Shown piece after piece: positions 54,303 to 63,331 of a DNA stretch of 64,000 nucleotides. The number at the start of each line of letters is the position of its first letter. The stretch's first letter is position 1. The stretch comes from Salinibacterium sp. dk2585. Lineage in GTDB: Bacteria > Actinomycetota > Actinomycetes > Actinomycetales > Microbacteriaceae. Position numbers and translations under genes: made by a program. The notes under the pieces are model-generated. The model worked only from the letters and a program-made list of their open reading frames with translations. It searched no databases and was not told where the DNA came from. The stretch is taken from assembly GCF_008001035.1 (NCBI RefSeq), contig NZ_CP042856.1, forward strand, positions 1,922,001 through 1,986,000, written 5' to 3'.

Positions 54303-55171
54303 CAGTGGTCACCCTCCTCGGGCTCGGTCCACGTGCGCTTCGAACCGTTGAGCACGATGTCCCAACGGTAGCCGAGTGCCCACTCCGGCGAGGTCACCGA
54401 GTGGTCGTAGCTTGCGACAAGGCGGTCGCGCGCATCCTGGTCGACGATCGACTGGTAGATGGGGTCGAGCGCGAACAAGGGGTCGTTGGGAAAGTACATC
54501 TGCGTCACGATCCGCTGGGTGATCGCGGTGCCGAAGACGGAGAAGTGAATGTGGGCGGGGCGCCACGCGTTGCTGTGGTTGCGCCACGGGTATGGGCCGG
54601 GCTTGATCGTTTGGAACCGGTACCAGCCGTCCTCGTCCGTGATGGTGCGGCCCGTGCCCGTGAAGTTCGGGTCGAGCGGGGCCGGATGCTGGTCACGCTT
54701 GTGCACGTAGCGACCTGCCGAGTTCGCCTGCCACACCTCGATGAGCTGGCCGGGCACGGGGCGTCCATCGCCGTCGAGCAGGCGGCCCGTCACGACCATG
54801 CGCTCGCCGAGCGGGTCACCGTTGTGCTGGATCGTCAGGTCGGATTCGACCCACGACACGTCGCGGTGGCCGAAGGCGGGCGAATGGAGCTCGATCGTCT
54901 CGGGGTCCGCGAGCGCGAGGCTCTTGGTGGGGTGGCGCAGGAGGCTACTGCGGTACGGCGGGTAATCGATACGGGTGCGCTCCTCGACGGGGCCTCCCGC
55001 GGCGACGCCGTCGCGGTACTCCTGCTCGAGCGCCTGCATCTCCGCGGTGATCTCGTCCTGCGTCGCAGTCGTGGCGAGCGGGTCGGTGGAGCGCTGGGGG
55101 CCGTCTTGGGTCTCCTCGACGTCCTGCACGCCGCCGCCCTGGGTGTCTGGGGTGGGATTCGAATCGGTCAC
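54302..55171 (-). CDS. pcaH: Protocatechuate 3,4-dioxygenase beta subunit
   Basis: 289 residues from GTG at 55171, with GGAAGG 7 bp upstream; a longer frame to 55210 would start inside the leader. Holds the non-haem Fe(III) site: Tyr ligands in GRYVHKRDQHPAP and GPYPWRN, His pair in WRPAHIHFS. An N-terminal ~35-residue Gln/Thr-rich stretch precedes the usual start. First gene of the pca operon; an IclR-type palindrome lies 42 bp upstream. Confidence 0.95.
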   Translation of the reverse strand: MTDSNPTPDTQGGGVQDVEETQDGPQRSTDPLATTATQDEITAEMQALEQEYRDGVAAGGPVEERTRIDYPPYRSSLLRHPTKSLALADPETIELHSPAFGHRDVSWVESDLTIQHNGDPLGERMVVTGRLLDGDGRPVPGQLIEVWQANSAGRYVHKRDQHPAPLDPNFTGTGRTITDEDGWYRFQTIKPGPYPWRNHSNAWRPAHIHFSVFGTAITQRIVTQMYFPNDPLFALDPIYQSIVDQDARDRLVASYDHSVTSPEWALGYRWDIVLNGSKRTWTEPEEGDH

Positions 55172-55212
55172 AGCCACACCTTCCCAGCGTCGGGCATCAT
55201 CACCAAGCATCG

Positions 55213-55231
55213 CTTTCCACTCAGTGGAAAG
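55213..55231. promoter_or_regulatory. Perfect palindromic operator upstream of pcaH
   Basis: CTTTCCACT-1-AGTGGAAAG, 9-bp perfect arms, in the 69 bp between an IclR gene's stop and pcaH. AT-rich flanks (AAAATTT) on one side. Matches the size and shape of IclR-family operators; the adjacent regulator (55241-56038) or the one at 46583 may bind it. Confidence 0.7.
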
Positions 55232-55240
55232 AAAATTTGC

Positions 55241-56038
55241 TCAGCGTCGCACTGCCGTGTGGAAGAGGTCACGCCACCGCCGCCCATCGCTCTCGAGGCT
55301 CACCCCGAGCGCCTCGGAGATCTGGGAGGCGGCATCCTTCAGCAGCGGTACTGCGCGCGCCACACTCGCCCGGTTGAGGTGCGAGACGAGGCCGACCGCC
55401 GCATACGGCGGGCCGTCGCTCACGAAGATCGGCACCGCGATCGACGCGTTGCCGAGCGTCATCTCTTGGTGCGCGACGCTGTAGCCGTTGACGCGCACGG
55501 CCTCGAGCTCGCCGCGCAGGGTCGCCTCGTCGACCCGCGAGTGCACGGTCGCCCGGCGCAGGGGCTTCGAGAAGAAGTCGTCGAGGAAGGCGTCGTCCTG
55601 GAAGGCGAGGAGCGCCTTGCCGACGCCCGTCGTGTGCAGGGGCAGGCGGCCACCCATGCGGCTGATGGTTGGCACGGAGCGACGCCCAACGAGCCGCATG
55701 ACGTAGAGCGCCTCACCCTCATCGAGGATCGCGAGGTGCACGTTCTCCCCTGACGCCTCATAGAGCCCAAGGAGGAACGGAAGGGCCATCTCGCGGAAGC
55801 GCAGGCTCACGGCCGCGAGCTCTCCCCGCTCCCACAGGCCCGTGCCGATCGAGTACCGCAGGCCATCCCGCTCGAGCAGGCGCTCCGACACCATCTCGGC
55901 CGCGATGCGGTGGGTTGTGGCGACCGGCAGGCCGGCACGCGTCGCGAGCTCCGACACGGTCAGGGTGTCGTGGTCCTCATCGAAGGCGCGAAGGATGCAC
56001 GCGACCCGCGCGACCATCGACACCGCCGCATCCGCCAT
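55241..56038 (-). CDS. IclR-family transcriptional regulator
   Basis: 265 residues from ATG at 56038. Winged helix-turn-helix (LTVSELATRAGLPVATTHRIAAEM, residues ~26-49, in parts) and effector domain with HLAILDEGEALYV and LPLHTTGVGKALLAF. It sits between the sugar operon and pcaH, all in one direction; the palindrome between its stop and pcaH suggests control of pca. Different from the PcaR-type regulator at the other end of the pca series (clearly divergent sequences), so the locus has two IclR proteins. Confidence 0.9.
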   Translation of the reverse strand: MADAAVSMVARVACILRAFDEDHDTLTVSELATRAGLPVATTHRIAAEMVSERLLERDGLRYSIGTGLWERGELAAVSLRFREMALPFLLGLYEASGENVHLAILDEGEALYVMRLVGRRSVPTISRMGGRLPLHTTGVGKALLAFQDDAFLDDFFSKPLRRATVHSRVDEATLRGELEAVRVNGYSVAHQEMTLGNASIAVPIFVSDGPPYAAVGLVSHLNRASVARAVPLLKDAASQISEALGVSLESDGRRWRDLFHTAVRR

Positions 56039-56063
56039 GCCGCCAATCGTATCGACGCCCACG

Positions 56064-57053
56064 TCACAAGCCGTCGAGCACGGGAACTGGCCGCGCGCCG
56101 TCCCACTCGAGCGGGAGTGTGAACATGGCCCGATAGCTGAAGGCCGGGTCCCAGCCGTGGAAGACGAGCACATCGCCATCCGGGCCCTCCACCACGTCCT
56201 GCCCACCCGGTCCGAGGAGCCGGGAGTCCGCGACGGTCGTGCTCAGCACCGGCTCGTCGAACTTGGTCCAGGGACCCTCCAGCCCGGGGGCCGTCGCCGC
56301 GCCGATCGCGTAGCGGTCGTCCCCGTAGCTGTTCGCCGAGTAGAGGAGCACCAGCTGGCCGTCCCTCTCGAGGATCGTCGGCGCCTCGACGAGATCGCCC
56401 TCCCACTCCAAGTCCTGCTTGATGAGACGCACGGGCGCGCCAGCGAGCGCGAGGCCGTCGGCCGTGAGCGGCACCGCCTGCAACCACGTGTCCAAACCGC
56501 AGCAATTGCCGTCGTTCTTCCAGACGAGGTGCAAGTGGCCGTCGACCACCGCCGTGGAAGCGTCGATCGCGCCGCCCTCCTCCTCAGGGCACACGAGCAT
56601 CGACTCCCCCGCGACCTCGAATGGCCCCTCCGGCGTATCCGCCGTCGCGACGCCGATGCACTGCACCGAGGGCGAGAAGTTGCTCGCCGTGAAATACATG
56701 ACGAAGCCATCCCCGACCTGCGACACCTCCGGCGCCCAGGTCTTGCCGGGGACGATCCACGACGGCAGCTCCGGCAACGCATCCTCGCCCTGCACCTCCC
56801 ACACCTCAAGGTCGTCGGATGTCGCAAACTGCACGTTCTTGGCGTTGTCGTTCGTCGCATAGGCGTAGTAGCGGCCGTCGACCTCGAGCACATCGGGGTC
56901 GGGGAAGTTGGCCTTGATGACGGGCTGCAGCATCCCTGAGCCCGGCGCCTCTGTCTCGCCTGCTGGCGACCCGGATGCCGCGCATCCGGTGAGCAGCAGG
57001 CCCGCGGCCGTGAGCACCGCGGCGCCCCGCCGCATCCGGCGCACGCCGCTCAC
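56064..57053 (-). CDS. Glycoside hydrolase family 43 lipoprotein
   Basis: 329 residues from GTG at 57053 (overlaps the permease stop). Signal peptide with lipobox LLTGC. Five-bladed beta-propeller of GH43 type: general base Asp in NFPDPDV, pKa-modulating Asp in GGAIDAS and general acid Glu in VEAPTIL. The family removes arabinose or xylose from plant polysaccharides; exact substrate not evident. The lipid anchor and its place after two permeases suggest surface trimming of an oligosaccharide before import. Confidence 0.88.
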   Translation of the reverse strand: MSGVRRMRRGAAVLTAAGLLLTGCAASGSPAGETEAPGSGMLQPVIKANFPDPDVLEVDGRYYAYATNDNAKNVQFATSDDLEVWEVQGEDALPELPSWIVPGKTWAPEVSQVGDGFVMYFTASNFSPSVQCIGVATADTPEGPFEVAGESMLVCPEEEGGAIDASTAVVDGHLHLVWKNDGNCCGLDTWLQAVPLTADGLALAGAPVRLIKQDLEWEGDLVEAPTILERDGQLVLLYSANSYGDDRYAIGAATAPGLEGPWTKFDEPVLSTTVADSRLLGPGGQDVVEGPDGDVLVFHGWDPAFSYRAMFTLPLEWDGARPVPVLDGL

Positions 57054-57940
57054 CCCTTGACCCCGGAGCGCGCGACGCCCTCGATGATGAAGCGTTGCAG
57101 GAAGACGAAGAGGATGAGCACCGGCACGCTCGCGATCACGGCGCCCGCCATGAGGAGGTCGTAGCGAACAGTGTTGGCCGATTGGAGCGTCGAGAGACCC
57201 GCGGGCAGGGTCTGCATCTCGGGGCTGAACAGCACGTAGACGGGCCACAGGAAGTCGTTCCAGTTCGTCAGGAAGGCGAGGAGCGCGAGCGTGGCGAGTG
57301 CGGGCCGGGCAAGGGGCAGCACGACGCGGGTGAAGATCACGAAGCGGTTCGCGCCATCGAGGAGGGCCGCCTCCTCGAGCTCGATCGGCAGGCTCAGAAA
57401 GAACTGTCGCATGAAGAAGACACCGAACGCGGATGCCGCCGTCGGCACGATCACGGCGACGAGGGTGTTGAGCCACCCGAGCTCGCTGACGATCAGGTAG
57501 TTGGGGATGATCAGGATGACGGGAGGCACGAGGAGGGTGCCGATGACGACCGCGAGCACGATGTTCTTGCCGCGGAACTGCATTCGCGCGAGCGGATAGG
57601 CGGCGAGCGACGCCGTGATGACGACGATGGCCGAATTGCAGGCGGCCGCGAGCATGCTGTTGCCGAACCAGACCAGCACAGGCGTCGCATTGGCGGAGAA
57701 GATCGTCTCGTAGGCCTGCAGCGAGAACGGGTTCGGAATCCACGTCGGCGGGATGCCCGCGGCCTCCGCCCTCGTCTTGAACGACGTCACGATCATGAAG
57801 ACGAGGGGGCTCGCGAAGATCAGCGCGATGACCGAGAGCACGACGAGGCGAACGAGAGACTTTGTCTTCTGCGCAGGGGTGCTCGGGCGCCGGGCGGGCA
57901 CTCCTCCCCCACCGGTCACGATCGCCCTCGTCGCTGTCAT
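57050..57940 (-). CDS. Carbohydrate ABC importer permease (MalG type)
   Basis: 296 residues. About six membrane helices and the EAA motif EEAALLDGANRFVIFTRVVLP near residue 190 that docks to the ATPase. Sugar-importer class (CUT1). Four-bp overlaps join it to both neighbouring genes. No ATPase gene in the cluster. Confidence 0.92.
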   Translation of the reverse strand: MTATRAIVTGGGGVPARRPSTPAQKTKSLVRLVVLSVIALIFASPLVFMIVTSFKTRAEAAGIPPTWIPNPFSLQAYETIFSANATPVLVWFGNSMLAAACNSAIVVITASLAAYPLARMQFRGKNIVLAVVIGTLLVPPVILIIPNYLIVSELGWLNTLVAVIVPTAASAFGVFFMRQFFLSLPIELEEAALLDGANRFVIFTRVVLPLARPALATLALLAFLTNWNDFLWPVYVLFSPEMQTLPAGLSTLQSANTVRYDLLMAGAVIASVPVLILFVFLQRFIIEGVARSGVKG

Positions 57941-58911
57941 CGCTCAGCCTCCTTCGTGCTGACCTGCTTCTCCTTGCGCTCCCTGAAGAGCCAGAAGACG
58001 ATGACGCTCAGGACGATGAGGAACAGGGTGAGCACGTAGCTCATCGCGGCGGCTGACCCCATCTGGAAGTTGCGGAGGCCCGTCTCAGCGATCTGGTAGA
58101 TCGCCGTGCGCGTCTCGCGGCCGGGGCCTCCCTCCGTCATGAGGTAGGACTGTCCGAACATGTTGGCCGAGGCGATGAGGGTGATGATCGTCACGAAGGA
58201 GAGGATCGGGCGCAGGCCCGGTAGCGTCACGTGCACGAACTGCTGCCACTTGTTGGCCCCGTCGACCTTCGCCGCTTCGTAGAGTTCCGCCGGGACATCC
58301 TGCAGCGCGGCGAGGTAGATGACGGAGTTGTAGCCGAGCGTCCACCACACCGTGACGCCCACGAGCGCCACCCAGGCGGCTGGCACCGAGGTCGTCCAGG
58401 CCGTGTCATCCGGCAGGCCGACGGCGCCCAGCATGTAGTTGACGAGCCCGATGTTGTTGTCGAGCAGGTAGCGCCACATGACGCCGATGACCGCGACGCC
58501 CAAGACGTAGGGGGCGAAGTAGATGGCCCGAAAGAAGTTGCGGCCGGGAAACTTGCGGTTCATGAGCAACGCGACCCCGAGCGGGATCACGAGCAGGAGC
58601 GGAACGCTGAAGAGCGTGAAGATGCCCGTCGCCCGCATGGAGTTCCAGAAGAGCCCGGAGGTGCGCGACTCCGGATTGAAGAGCGCGAGGTAGTTCTCAA
58701 TGCCCACGAAGGGCTGCACGGGCATCGTGTAGTCCCAGCGGTGAAGGCTGATCCACAGGCCCAGCACTGCCGGGAGCACGACGAAGCCCCCGAAGAGCAC
58801 GAGATAGGGCAGGAGGAAGAACCACGGCGTCAGCCGATGCGCGAGGCCGCCTCGGCGGGAGCGGGGGGCCCGGGACACGTCCCGGACGCCCCGCTCGATC
58901 GTCATCACCAT
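57937..58911 (-). CDS. Carbohydrate ABC importer permease (MalF type)
   Basis: 324 residues. Six or so membrane helices and the EAA motif AAKVDGANKWQQFVHVTLP near residue 225. Pairs with the MalG-type protein. ATG at 58911 or two codons on. Follows the binding-protein gene by 6 bp. Confidence 0.92.
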   Translation of the reverse strand: MVMTIERGVRDVSRAPRSRRGGLAHRLTPWFFLLPYLVLFGGFVVLPAVLGLWISLHRWDYTMPVQPFVGIENYLALFNPESRTSGLFWNSMRATGIFTLFSVPLLLVIPLGVALLMNRKFPGRNFFRAIYFAPYVLGVAVIGVMWRYLLDNNIGLVNYMLGAVGLPDDTAWTTSVPAAWVALVGVTVWWTLGYNSVIYLAALQDVPAELYEAAKVDGANKWQQFVHVTLPGLRPILSFVTIITLIASANMFGQSYLMTEGGPGRETRTAIYQIAETGLRNFQMGSAAAMSYVLTLFLIVLSVIVFWLFRERKEKQVSTKEAER

Positions 58912-58917
58912 GGCCGA

Positions 58918-60222
58918 CTACCCGCCGAACGCCGCTTCGTTTTCCTCCATCAGTTCGGCCGCCTCATTGGCCGCACTGCTGAGCGCTTCTTCCGGTGTCT
59001 GCTTGCCGAGCACCCCCGAGCTCACCGCTATCTCGAGCGTCTCGACCTGCACGCTTCCGATGCCCGGAATGAGCGGGAGGAACCGCATGTTGTCGATCTG
59101 CTCGGCAATGGTCTGCTGCACCGTTCCGTCGAGCACGCCGCTGTCGCGCACCGACAGGCGCGCCGGGATGAGGCCGGAGCCCGCCCAGTCACCGGAGTGC
59201 TCACTCATCCAGGCGATGAAGACCTGCGCCGCCGCCAGCGTGTTCTCGTCGTCCTGGCGGGGAAGGAAGAAGTGGTGCGAGTTGGCCCACACGGCAGGCT
59301 CGTCACCGATCGTGGGAATCGGCGCGGCCGCGAATGGGATGCCCGAGTCACTCAGGTCGTTGATCTGCCAGATGCCGTCCCACGTGATCGAGGTCTCGCC
59401 GTTCTTGAAGGCGACGTATTGGGAGTCCGCCGCGACGTCGCTCGGGCTGTAGCCCTCGTCGACCATCGAACGCATCCAGGTGAGTCCCTGCACTCCGGCC
59501 TCGGAGTCGAAGGTCGCCTCCGGGGCGTCCAGCGAGTACGGCTCGCCGCCGAACTGCCAGAGCAGCGACAGGTCCATGAGGTGGGCCGGCCAGAGGCTCG
59601 GCATCCAGAACGGCTGTTCGTAGCCCGCCGCCTTGAGCTTGGCGAGGGCGTCCGCGAATGACGCCTCGTCCGTCGGCGCCTCGGTGATGCCCGCCGCGGC
59701 GAAGTGATCGGTGTTGTAGTACATCGCTAGCGAGTGCACGTCGAGCGGGATGCCGTAGCGCTGCTCGTTGTAGATCGCGGCGTCCCAGACCTCCTCGGTG
59801 AAGTCGTCCTCGGTGAGCTCGAGCCCGTCGGCGAGGTCGTCGAGGGGAAGGATGACGTTGCGGGCCGCCATGGTGGCCAGCTGGTCGAGGTGCATGACAC
59901 CGACGTCGGGGCCCTCCCCCGCCGTGACCGCCGCAGGAAGCCGCTGGTAGAAGTCGGCCCACTGCATGGTGTTCGACTCGACCGTGATGTTGTCGTGCTC
60001 CGCATTGAACTCGTCGACCATCTGCTGCATGAACGGGCCATCGCCGCCCGTGAAGCCGTTCCAATATGAGAGGGTGACCTCGGGGCCCGTGTACTCGCCC
60101 GTGAACTCGGGGGCTTCAGCCTGGGGACCGGCACCACCGCCCGAGCACCCCGTGATCATGAGCAGGGCTGCCGCCCCTGCTGCGACTGCGAGCCTTCGCG
60201 GCCTGGCCTTCGGATTCGACAT
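58918..60222 (-). CDS. Carbohydrate ABC importer binding lipoprotein
   Basis: 434 residues from ATG at 60222. Lipobox MITGC after a short signal peptide, then the solute-binding family 1 fold (VTLSYWNGFTGGDG, WDAAIYNEQRYGIPLD). First gene of the importer-GH43 operon, read from a promoter with a LacI-type operator in its spacer (60298-60326). Substrate is presumably an oligosaccharide released by the GH43 or GH2 enzymes. Confidence 0.9.
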   Translation of the reverse strand: MSNPKARPRRLAVAAGAAALLMITGCSGGGAGPQAEAPEFTGEYTGPEVTLSYWNGFTGGDGPFMQQMVDEFNAEHDNITVESNTMQWADFYQRLPAAVTAGEGPDVGVMHLDQLATMAARNVILPLDDLADGLELTEDDFTEEVWDAAIYNEQRYGIPLDVHSLAMYYNTDHFAAAGITEAPTDEASFADALAKLKAAGYEQPFWMPSLWPAHLMDLSLLWQFGGEPYSLDAPEATFDSEAGVQGLTWMRSMVDEGYSPSDVAADSQYVAFKNGETSITWDGIWQINDLSDSGIPFAAAPIPTIGDEPAVWANSHHFFLPRQDDENTLAAAQVFIAWMSEHSGDWAGSGLIPARLSVRDSGVLDGTVQQTIAEQIDNMRFLPLIPGIGSVQVETLEIAVSSGVLGKQTPEEALSSAANEAAELMEENEAAFGG

Positions 60223-60297
60223 CGTTGTCCTCCTCGACGTGACGTTGCCCACCTCGGCGACTGGCACTCGTTCGGGGGGCAATCGTGATGTGCCGCA

Positions 60298-60326
60298 AAC
60301 GTACAGCGCTGTAAACTGCATGGCAA
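60298..60326 (-). promoter_or_regulatory. Importer promoter with LacI-type operator
   Basis: Minus strand: -35 TTGCCA (60321-60326), 17-bp spacer, -10 TACGTT (60298-60303). The spacer holds the perfect palindrome TACAGCGCTGTA (60302-60313), so a bound LacI-family repressor would block RNA polymerase. The 170-bp gap to the divergent lacI gene has no other strong signal except a possible -10 TAGGAT for that gene near 60371-60380. Confidence 0.7.
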
Positions 60327-60391
60327 GGCCTCTCGGCGAATCGTGATGCTGCAGGCATCCGTCAGCACCACCCCTAGGATCGGTGTGACCC

Positions 60392-61417
60392 ATGGAGAAG
60401 CGAATGGCCAGAGTGCGACTCACCGACGTGGCGCGCGCGGCCGGCGTATCGATGAAGACGGTCTCCAACGTCGTGCACGACTACCCCCACGTCAGCGCCG
60501 AGACCCGGCAACGGGTGCAGCAGGCGATCGACCAGCTCGGATACCGCCCCAACCTCTCGGCACGCCGCCTCGCGACGGGCCGCACGGGCATGATCGCCCT
60601 CGCCATACCCGAGATTGACCACCCCTACTTCTCCGAGGTCTCACGCCGCATCGCCGAAGAGGCAGCCAGGCGGGGCTACAGGGTGCTCATCGAGCAGACC
60701 CTGAGCGACACGGATGCCGAGCACGCCGTGCTGCGCGACAGGGAGGAGGGTCTTGTCGACGGCGTCATCTTCCACCCCGTGAGCATGGGGGCCGTCGAGA
60801 TCGGACGCCTCCACAAAGACACGCCCCTCGTGCTCCTGGGCGAGGCGGCCATTCCCCTGACGACCGACCACGTCATGATCGACAACGTCGCCGCCGCGCG
60901 GCAGAGCGTCGAACATCTCCTGGCGATGGGCCGCCGCCGCATCGCCTTCCTCGGCACGGTCGACGGCGATGTCACGGTGTCGACCCGCCACCGCCTGCTC
61001 GGTTACCAAGAGGCGCTTTCGAGCGCGGACATCGACGCCGACCCTCGCCTCGTGCTGCGCGTGGCGGGCTTCTCCCCGGAGGACAGCGCCGAAGCCGTGC
61101 GCACAGCCCTCGCCGACGGCCTCGAGTTCGATGCCATCCTGTGTCGCGACGACAAGTTTGCCGTCGGGGCAATGGCGGAGCTGCACGCGGCGGGCCGCGA
61201 CATCCCGAACGAGGTCGCCCTGATCGGCTGGGACGACACCGCGCTCGCGACCTATACGCACCCCTCCCTCACCTCCGTCGCACCAGACAAGCAGCTGCTC
61301 GCGCGGGTCGCCCTCGAGTTGCTGATCGAGCGCATGGAGGGGCACATCGGCGTGGGACGCCACCGCATCGTGCCGCACTCACTCGCCCTCCGGGCCAGCG
61401 CCCCACCCCTCGCCTGA
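60392..61417 (+). CDS. LacI-family transcriptional regulator
   Basis: 341 residues from ATG at 60392 (a second ATG at 60404 also fits). Helix-turn-helix RLTDVARAAGVSMKTVSNVV with hinge helix NLSARRLATG, then a periplasmic-binding-type effector domain (~residues 62-335). Divergent from the importer and followed by the GH2 gene in the same direction. Palindromes with CAGCGCTG lie in front of both the importer and the GH2 gene, so it most probably represses both until the sugar is present. Confidence 0.93.
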   Translation: MEKRMARVRLTDVARAAGVSMKTVSNVVHDYPHVSAETRQRVQQAIDQLGYRPNLSARRLATGRTGMIALAIPEIDHPYFSEVSRRIAEEAARRGYRVLIEQTLSDTDAEHAVLRDREEGLVDGVIFHPVSMGAVEIGRLHKDTPLVLLGEAAIPLTTDHVMIDNVAAARQSVEHLLAMGRRRIAFLGTVDGDVTVSTRHRLLGYQEALSSADIDADPRLVLRVAGFSPEDSAEAVRTALADGLEFDAILCRDDKFAVGAMAELHAAGRDIPNEVALIGWDDTALATYTHPSLTSVAPDKQLLARVALELLIERMEGHIGVGRHRIVPHSLALRASAPPLA

Positions 61418-61453
61418 AGGCTTCTCTCAAGCCGCCCTGCCGAATCCGAAGCC

Positions 61454-61469
61454 TTTACAGCGCTGCAAA
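61454..61469 (+). promoter_or_regulatory. LacI-type operator before the GH2 gene
   Basis: TTTACAGCGCTGCAAA, palindromic at 14 of 16 positions and sharing TACAGCGCTG with the importer operator. It lies 19 bp before the chosen GH2 start and would cover the transcription start. Confidence 0.7.
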
Positions 61470-61488
61470 GATGGGTCAGGATGTGCAG

Positions 61489-63321
61489 ATGCACGCCAGC
61501 ACCACACCGGAGTCCACCCCGGGCGAGCCGCTCCACCCCCGCCCGCAGCTCACGCGGGAGCACTGGTCGAGCCTCGACGGCGAGTGGGACTTCGCCCACG
61601 ACGACACCGACATCGGCCTGCGCGAGTCGTGGTTCGAGCCCGGCACCGAGTTCCCGCGCACCATCCGGGTTCCCTTCCCGCCGGAGTCCGAGGCATCCGG
61701 CATCGGCAAGACCGGCTTCCATCCCGTCGTCTGGTACCGCCGTGACCTCACCGCCGACGACCTCCGCAACGCGGGGCACGGGGCGACGCGCGACCGCATG
61801 CTGCTGCACTTCGGCGCGGTCGACTACCGCGCGACGGTCTGGCTCGACGGCCGGATGCTTGGCACACACGAGGGAGGCCAGAGTCCCTTCGCGTTCGAGT
61901 TGCCCCCGGCACAGGTAGCCGACATCCTCGGCGGGCGTGCCGCCGCCCTCGTCGTGCGCGCTGAGGACGACCCCCACGATGTCGGCCAGCCCCGCGGCAA
62001 GCAGGACTGGCTCGAGCAGCCCCACGTCATCTGGTACCACCGCACGACCGGCATCTGGCAGCCTGTCTGGCTCGAGGCTGTTCCGCTGAGCAGCATCCGA
62101 AGCGTGCACTGGCGCAGCGACCTGCCCGCGGCGAGCGTGCGCCTCGAGCTCGAGCTCGACAGCCGACCACGCGACATCCATCGGGTACGACTGGAACTGA
62201 GCTACGAGGGTGAGCGACTCGCTGCGCTCGAGTACGAGACGGCGGAGCCCCGCAGCACCGCGTGGTGCACACTCCCCCGCCAGGTCAACGGCCAGGCCTA
62301 CGAACACCTGCTGTGGTCGCCGGAACACCCCCGCTTGATCGACGCGCGCGTCAGCCTGCTCGATTCGACGGGCGCCATCGTCGACGTCGTCGACTCCTAC
62401 CTTGGTCTGCGCAGCCTGGGCGAGGCCGATGGCCGCTTCCTGCTCAACGACCGCCCCTACTACGTGCGCTCGGTGCTCTCGCAGGGCTACTGGCCCGAGT
62501 CTCATCTCGCGGCCCCGAGCGCGGAGGCCTTGAGGGACGAGGTCGCCCTCATGAAAGAACTCGGCTTCAACGCCGCACGCCTGCATGAGAAGGCAGAAGA
62601 CCCCAGGATGCTCTACTGGGCCGACCGCCTGGGATTGCTGGTCTGGGGCGAGCTGGGCAGTCCCTTCGAGTACTCCGCGCGCAGCGTCGAACGCACGACG
62701 AGCGAGTGGATGGCCATCGTGGATCGCGACCGCTCCCATCCCTGCATTGTCACGTGGGTGCCGACGAACGAGAGCTGGGGGGTCCAGCACATCGCCCACG
62801 ACTCTGCCCAGCGCCACTTCGCACAGGCGCTCTACCACCTCACGAAGGCACTTGATCCGGAGCGGCTCGTCGTGAGCAACGACGGCTGGGAACACGTGGG
62901 CTCTGACCTGCTCACGGTGCACGACTACTCTGCCTCGGGCGAGGAGCTTCGCCAGCGCTATGGCGATGCTAAGGCGGTCACCGCGTTGGCTCACGCTGTC
63001 GGCCCAGCCGGGCGTCGGATGTCCGTGGCCCCACAGCGGGAAGATACTCCCGTCATGGTGACGGAGTTCGGGGGCGTCTCTTTCGCGCCGGGAGATGAGA
63101 AGCGGACGTGGGGGTACAGCACAGCAGCAGACGAGGCTGACTTCGAGAGACGCCTGCGAGAGCTCTTCTCCGCGCTACAGTCCAGCAGCGCGCTTGCCGG
63201 TTTCTGCTACACGCAACTCACCGACACCCTGCAGGAGGCCAACGGGCTGACGGATGCCCGCCGCATCCCCAAGCTGCCCGCAGGGACGATCGCGGCGATC
63301 GTGCGCGGCCACGCGAACTGA
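61489..63321 (+). CDS. Glycoside hydrolase family 2 protein
   Basis: 610 residues from ATG at 61489; an ATG at 61471 would begin 2 bp after the operator and leave no leader, and the frame extends to 61141 inside lacI. GH2 layout: sugar-binding jelly roll (~residues 15-200, EWDFAHDDTD), Ig-like sandwich, TIM barrel with general acid/base Glu in TWVPTNESWG and nucleophile Glu in PVMVTEFGG. No signal peptide, so it acts inside the cell on imported sugar. GH2 includes beta-galactosidases, glucuronidases, mannosidases and arabinofuranosidases; substrate not told. Confidence 0.9.
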   Translation: MHASTTPESTPGEPLHPRPQLTREHWSSLDGEWDFAHDDTDIGLRESWFEPGTEFPRTIRVPFPPESEASGIGKTGFHPVVWYRRDLTADDLRNAGHGATRDRMLLHFGAVDYRATVWLDGRMLGTHEGGQSPFAFELPPAQVADILGGRAAALVVRAEDDPHDVGQPRGKQDWLEQPHVIWYHRTTGIWQPVWLEAVPLSSIRSVHWRSDLPAASVRLELELDSRPRDIHRVRLELSYEGERLAALEYETAEPRSTAWCTLPRQVNGQAYEHLLWSPEHPRLIDARVSLLDSTGAIVDVVDSYLGLRSLGEADGRFLLNDRPYYVRSVLSQGYWPESHLAAPSAEALRDEVALMKELGFNAARLHEKAEDPRMLYWADRLGLLVWGELGSPFEYSARSVERTTSEWMAIVDRDRSHPCIVTWVPTNESWGVQHIAHDSAQRHFAQALYHLTKALDPERLVVSNDGWEHVGSDLLTVHDYSASGEELRQRYGDAKAVTALAHAVGPAGRRMSVAPQREDTPVMVTEFGGVSFAPGDEKRTWGYSTAADEADFERRLRELFSALQSSSALAGFCYTQLTDTLQEANGLTDARRIPKLPAGTIAAIVRGHAN

Positions 63322-63331
63322 GCGGTGGCGC

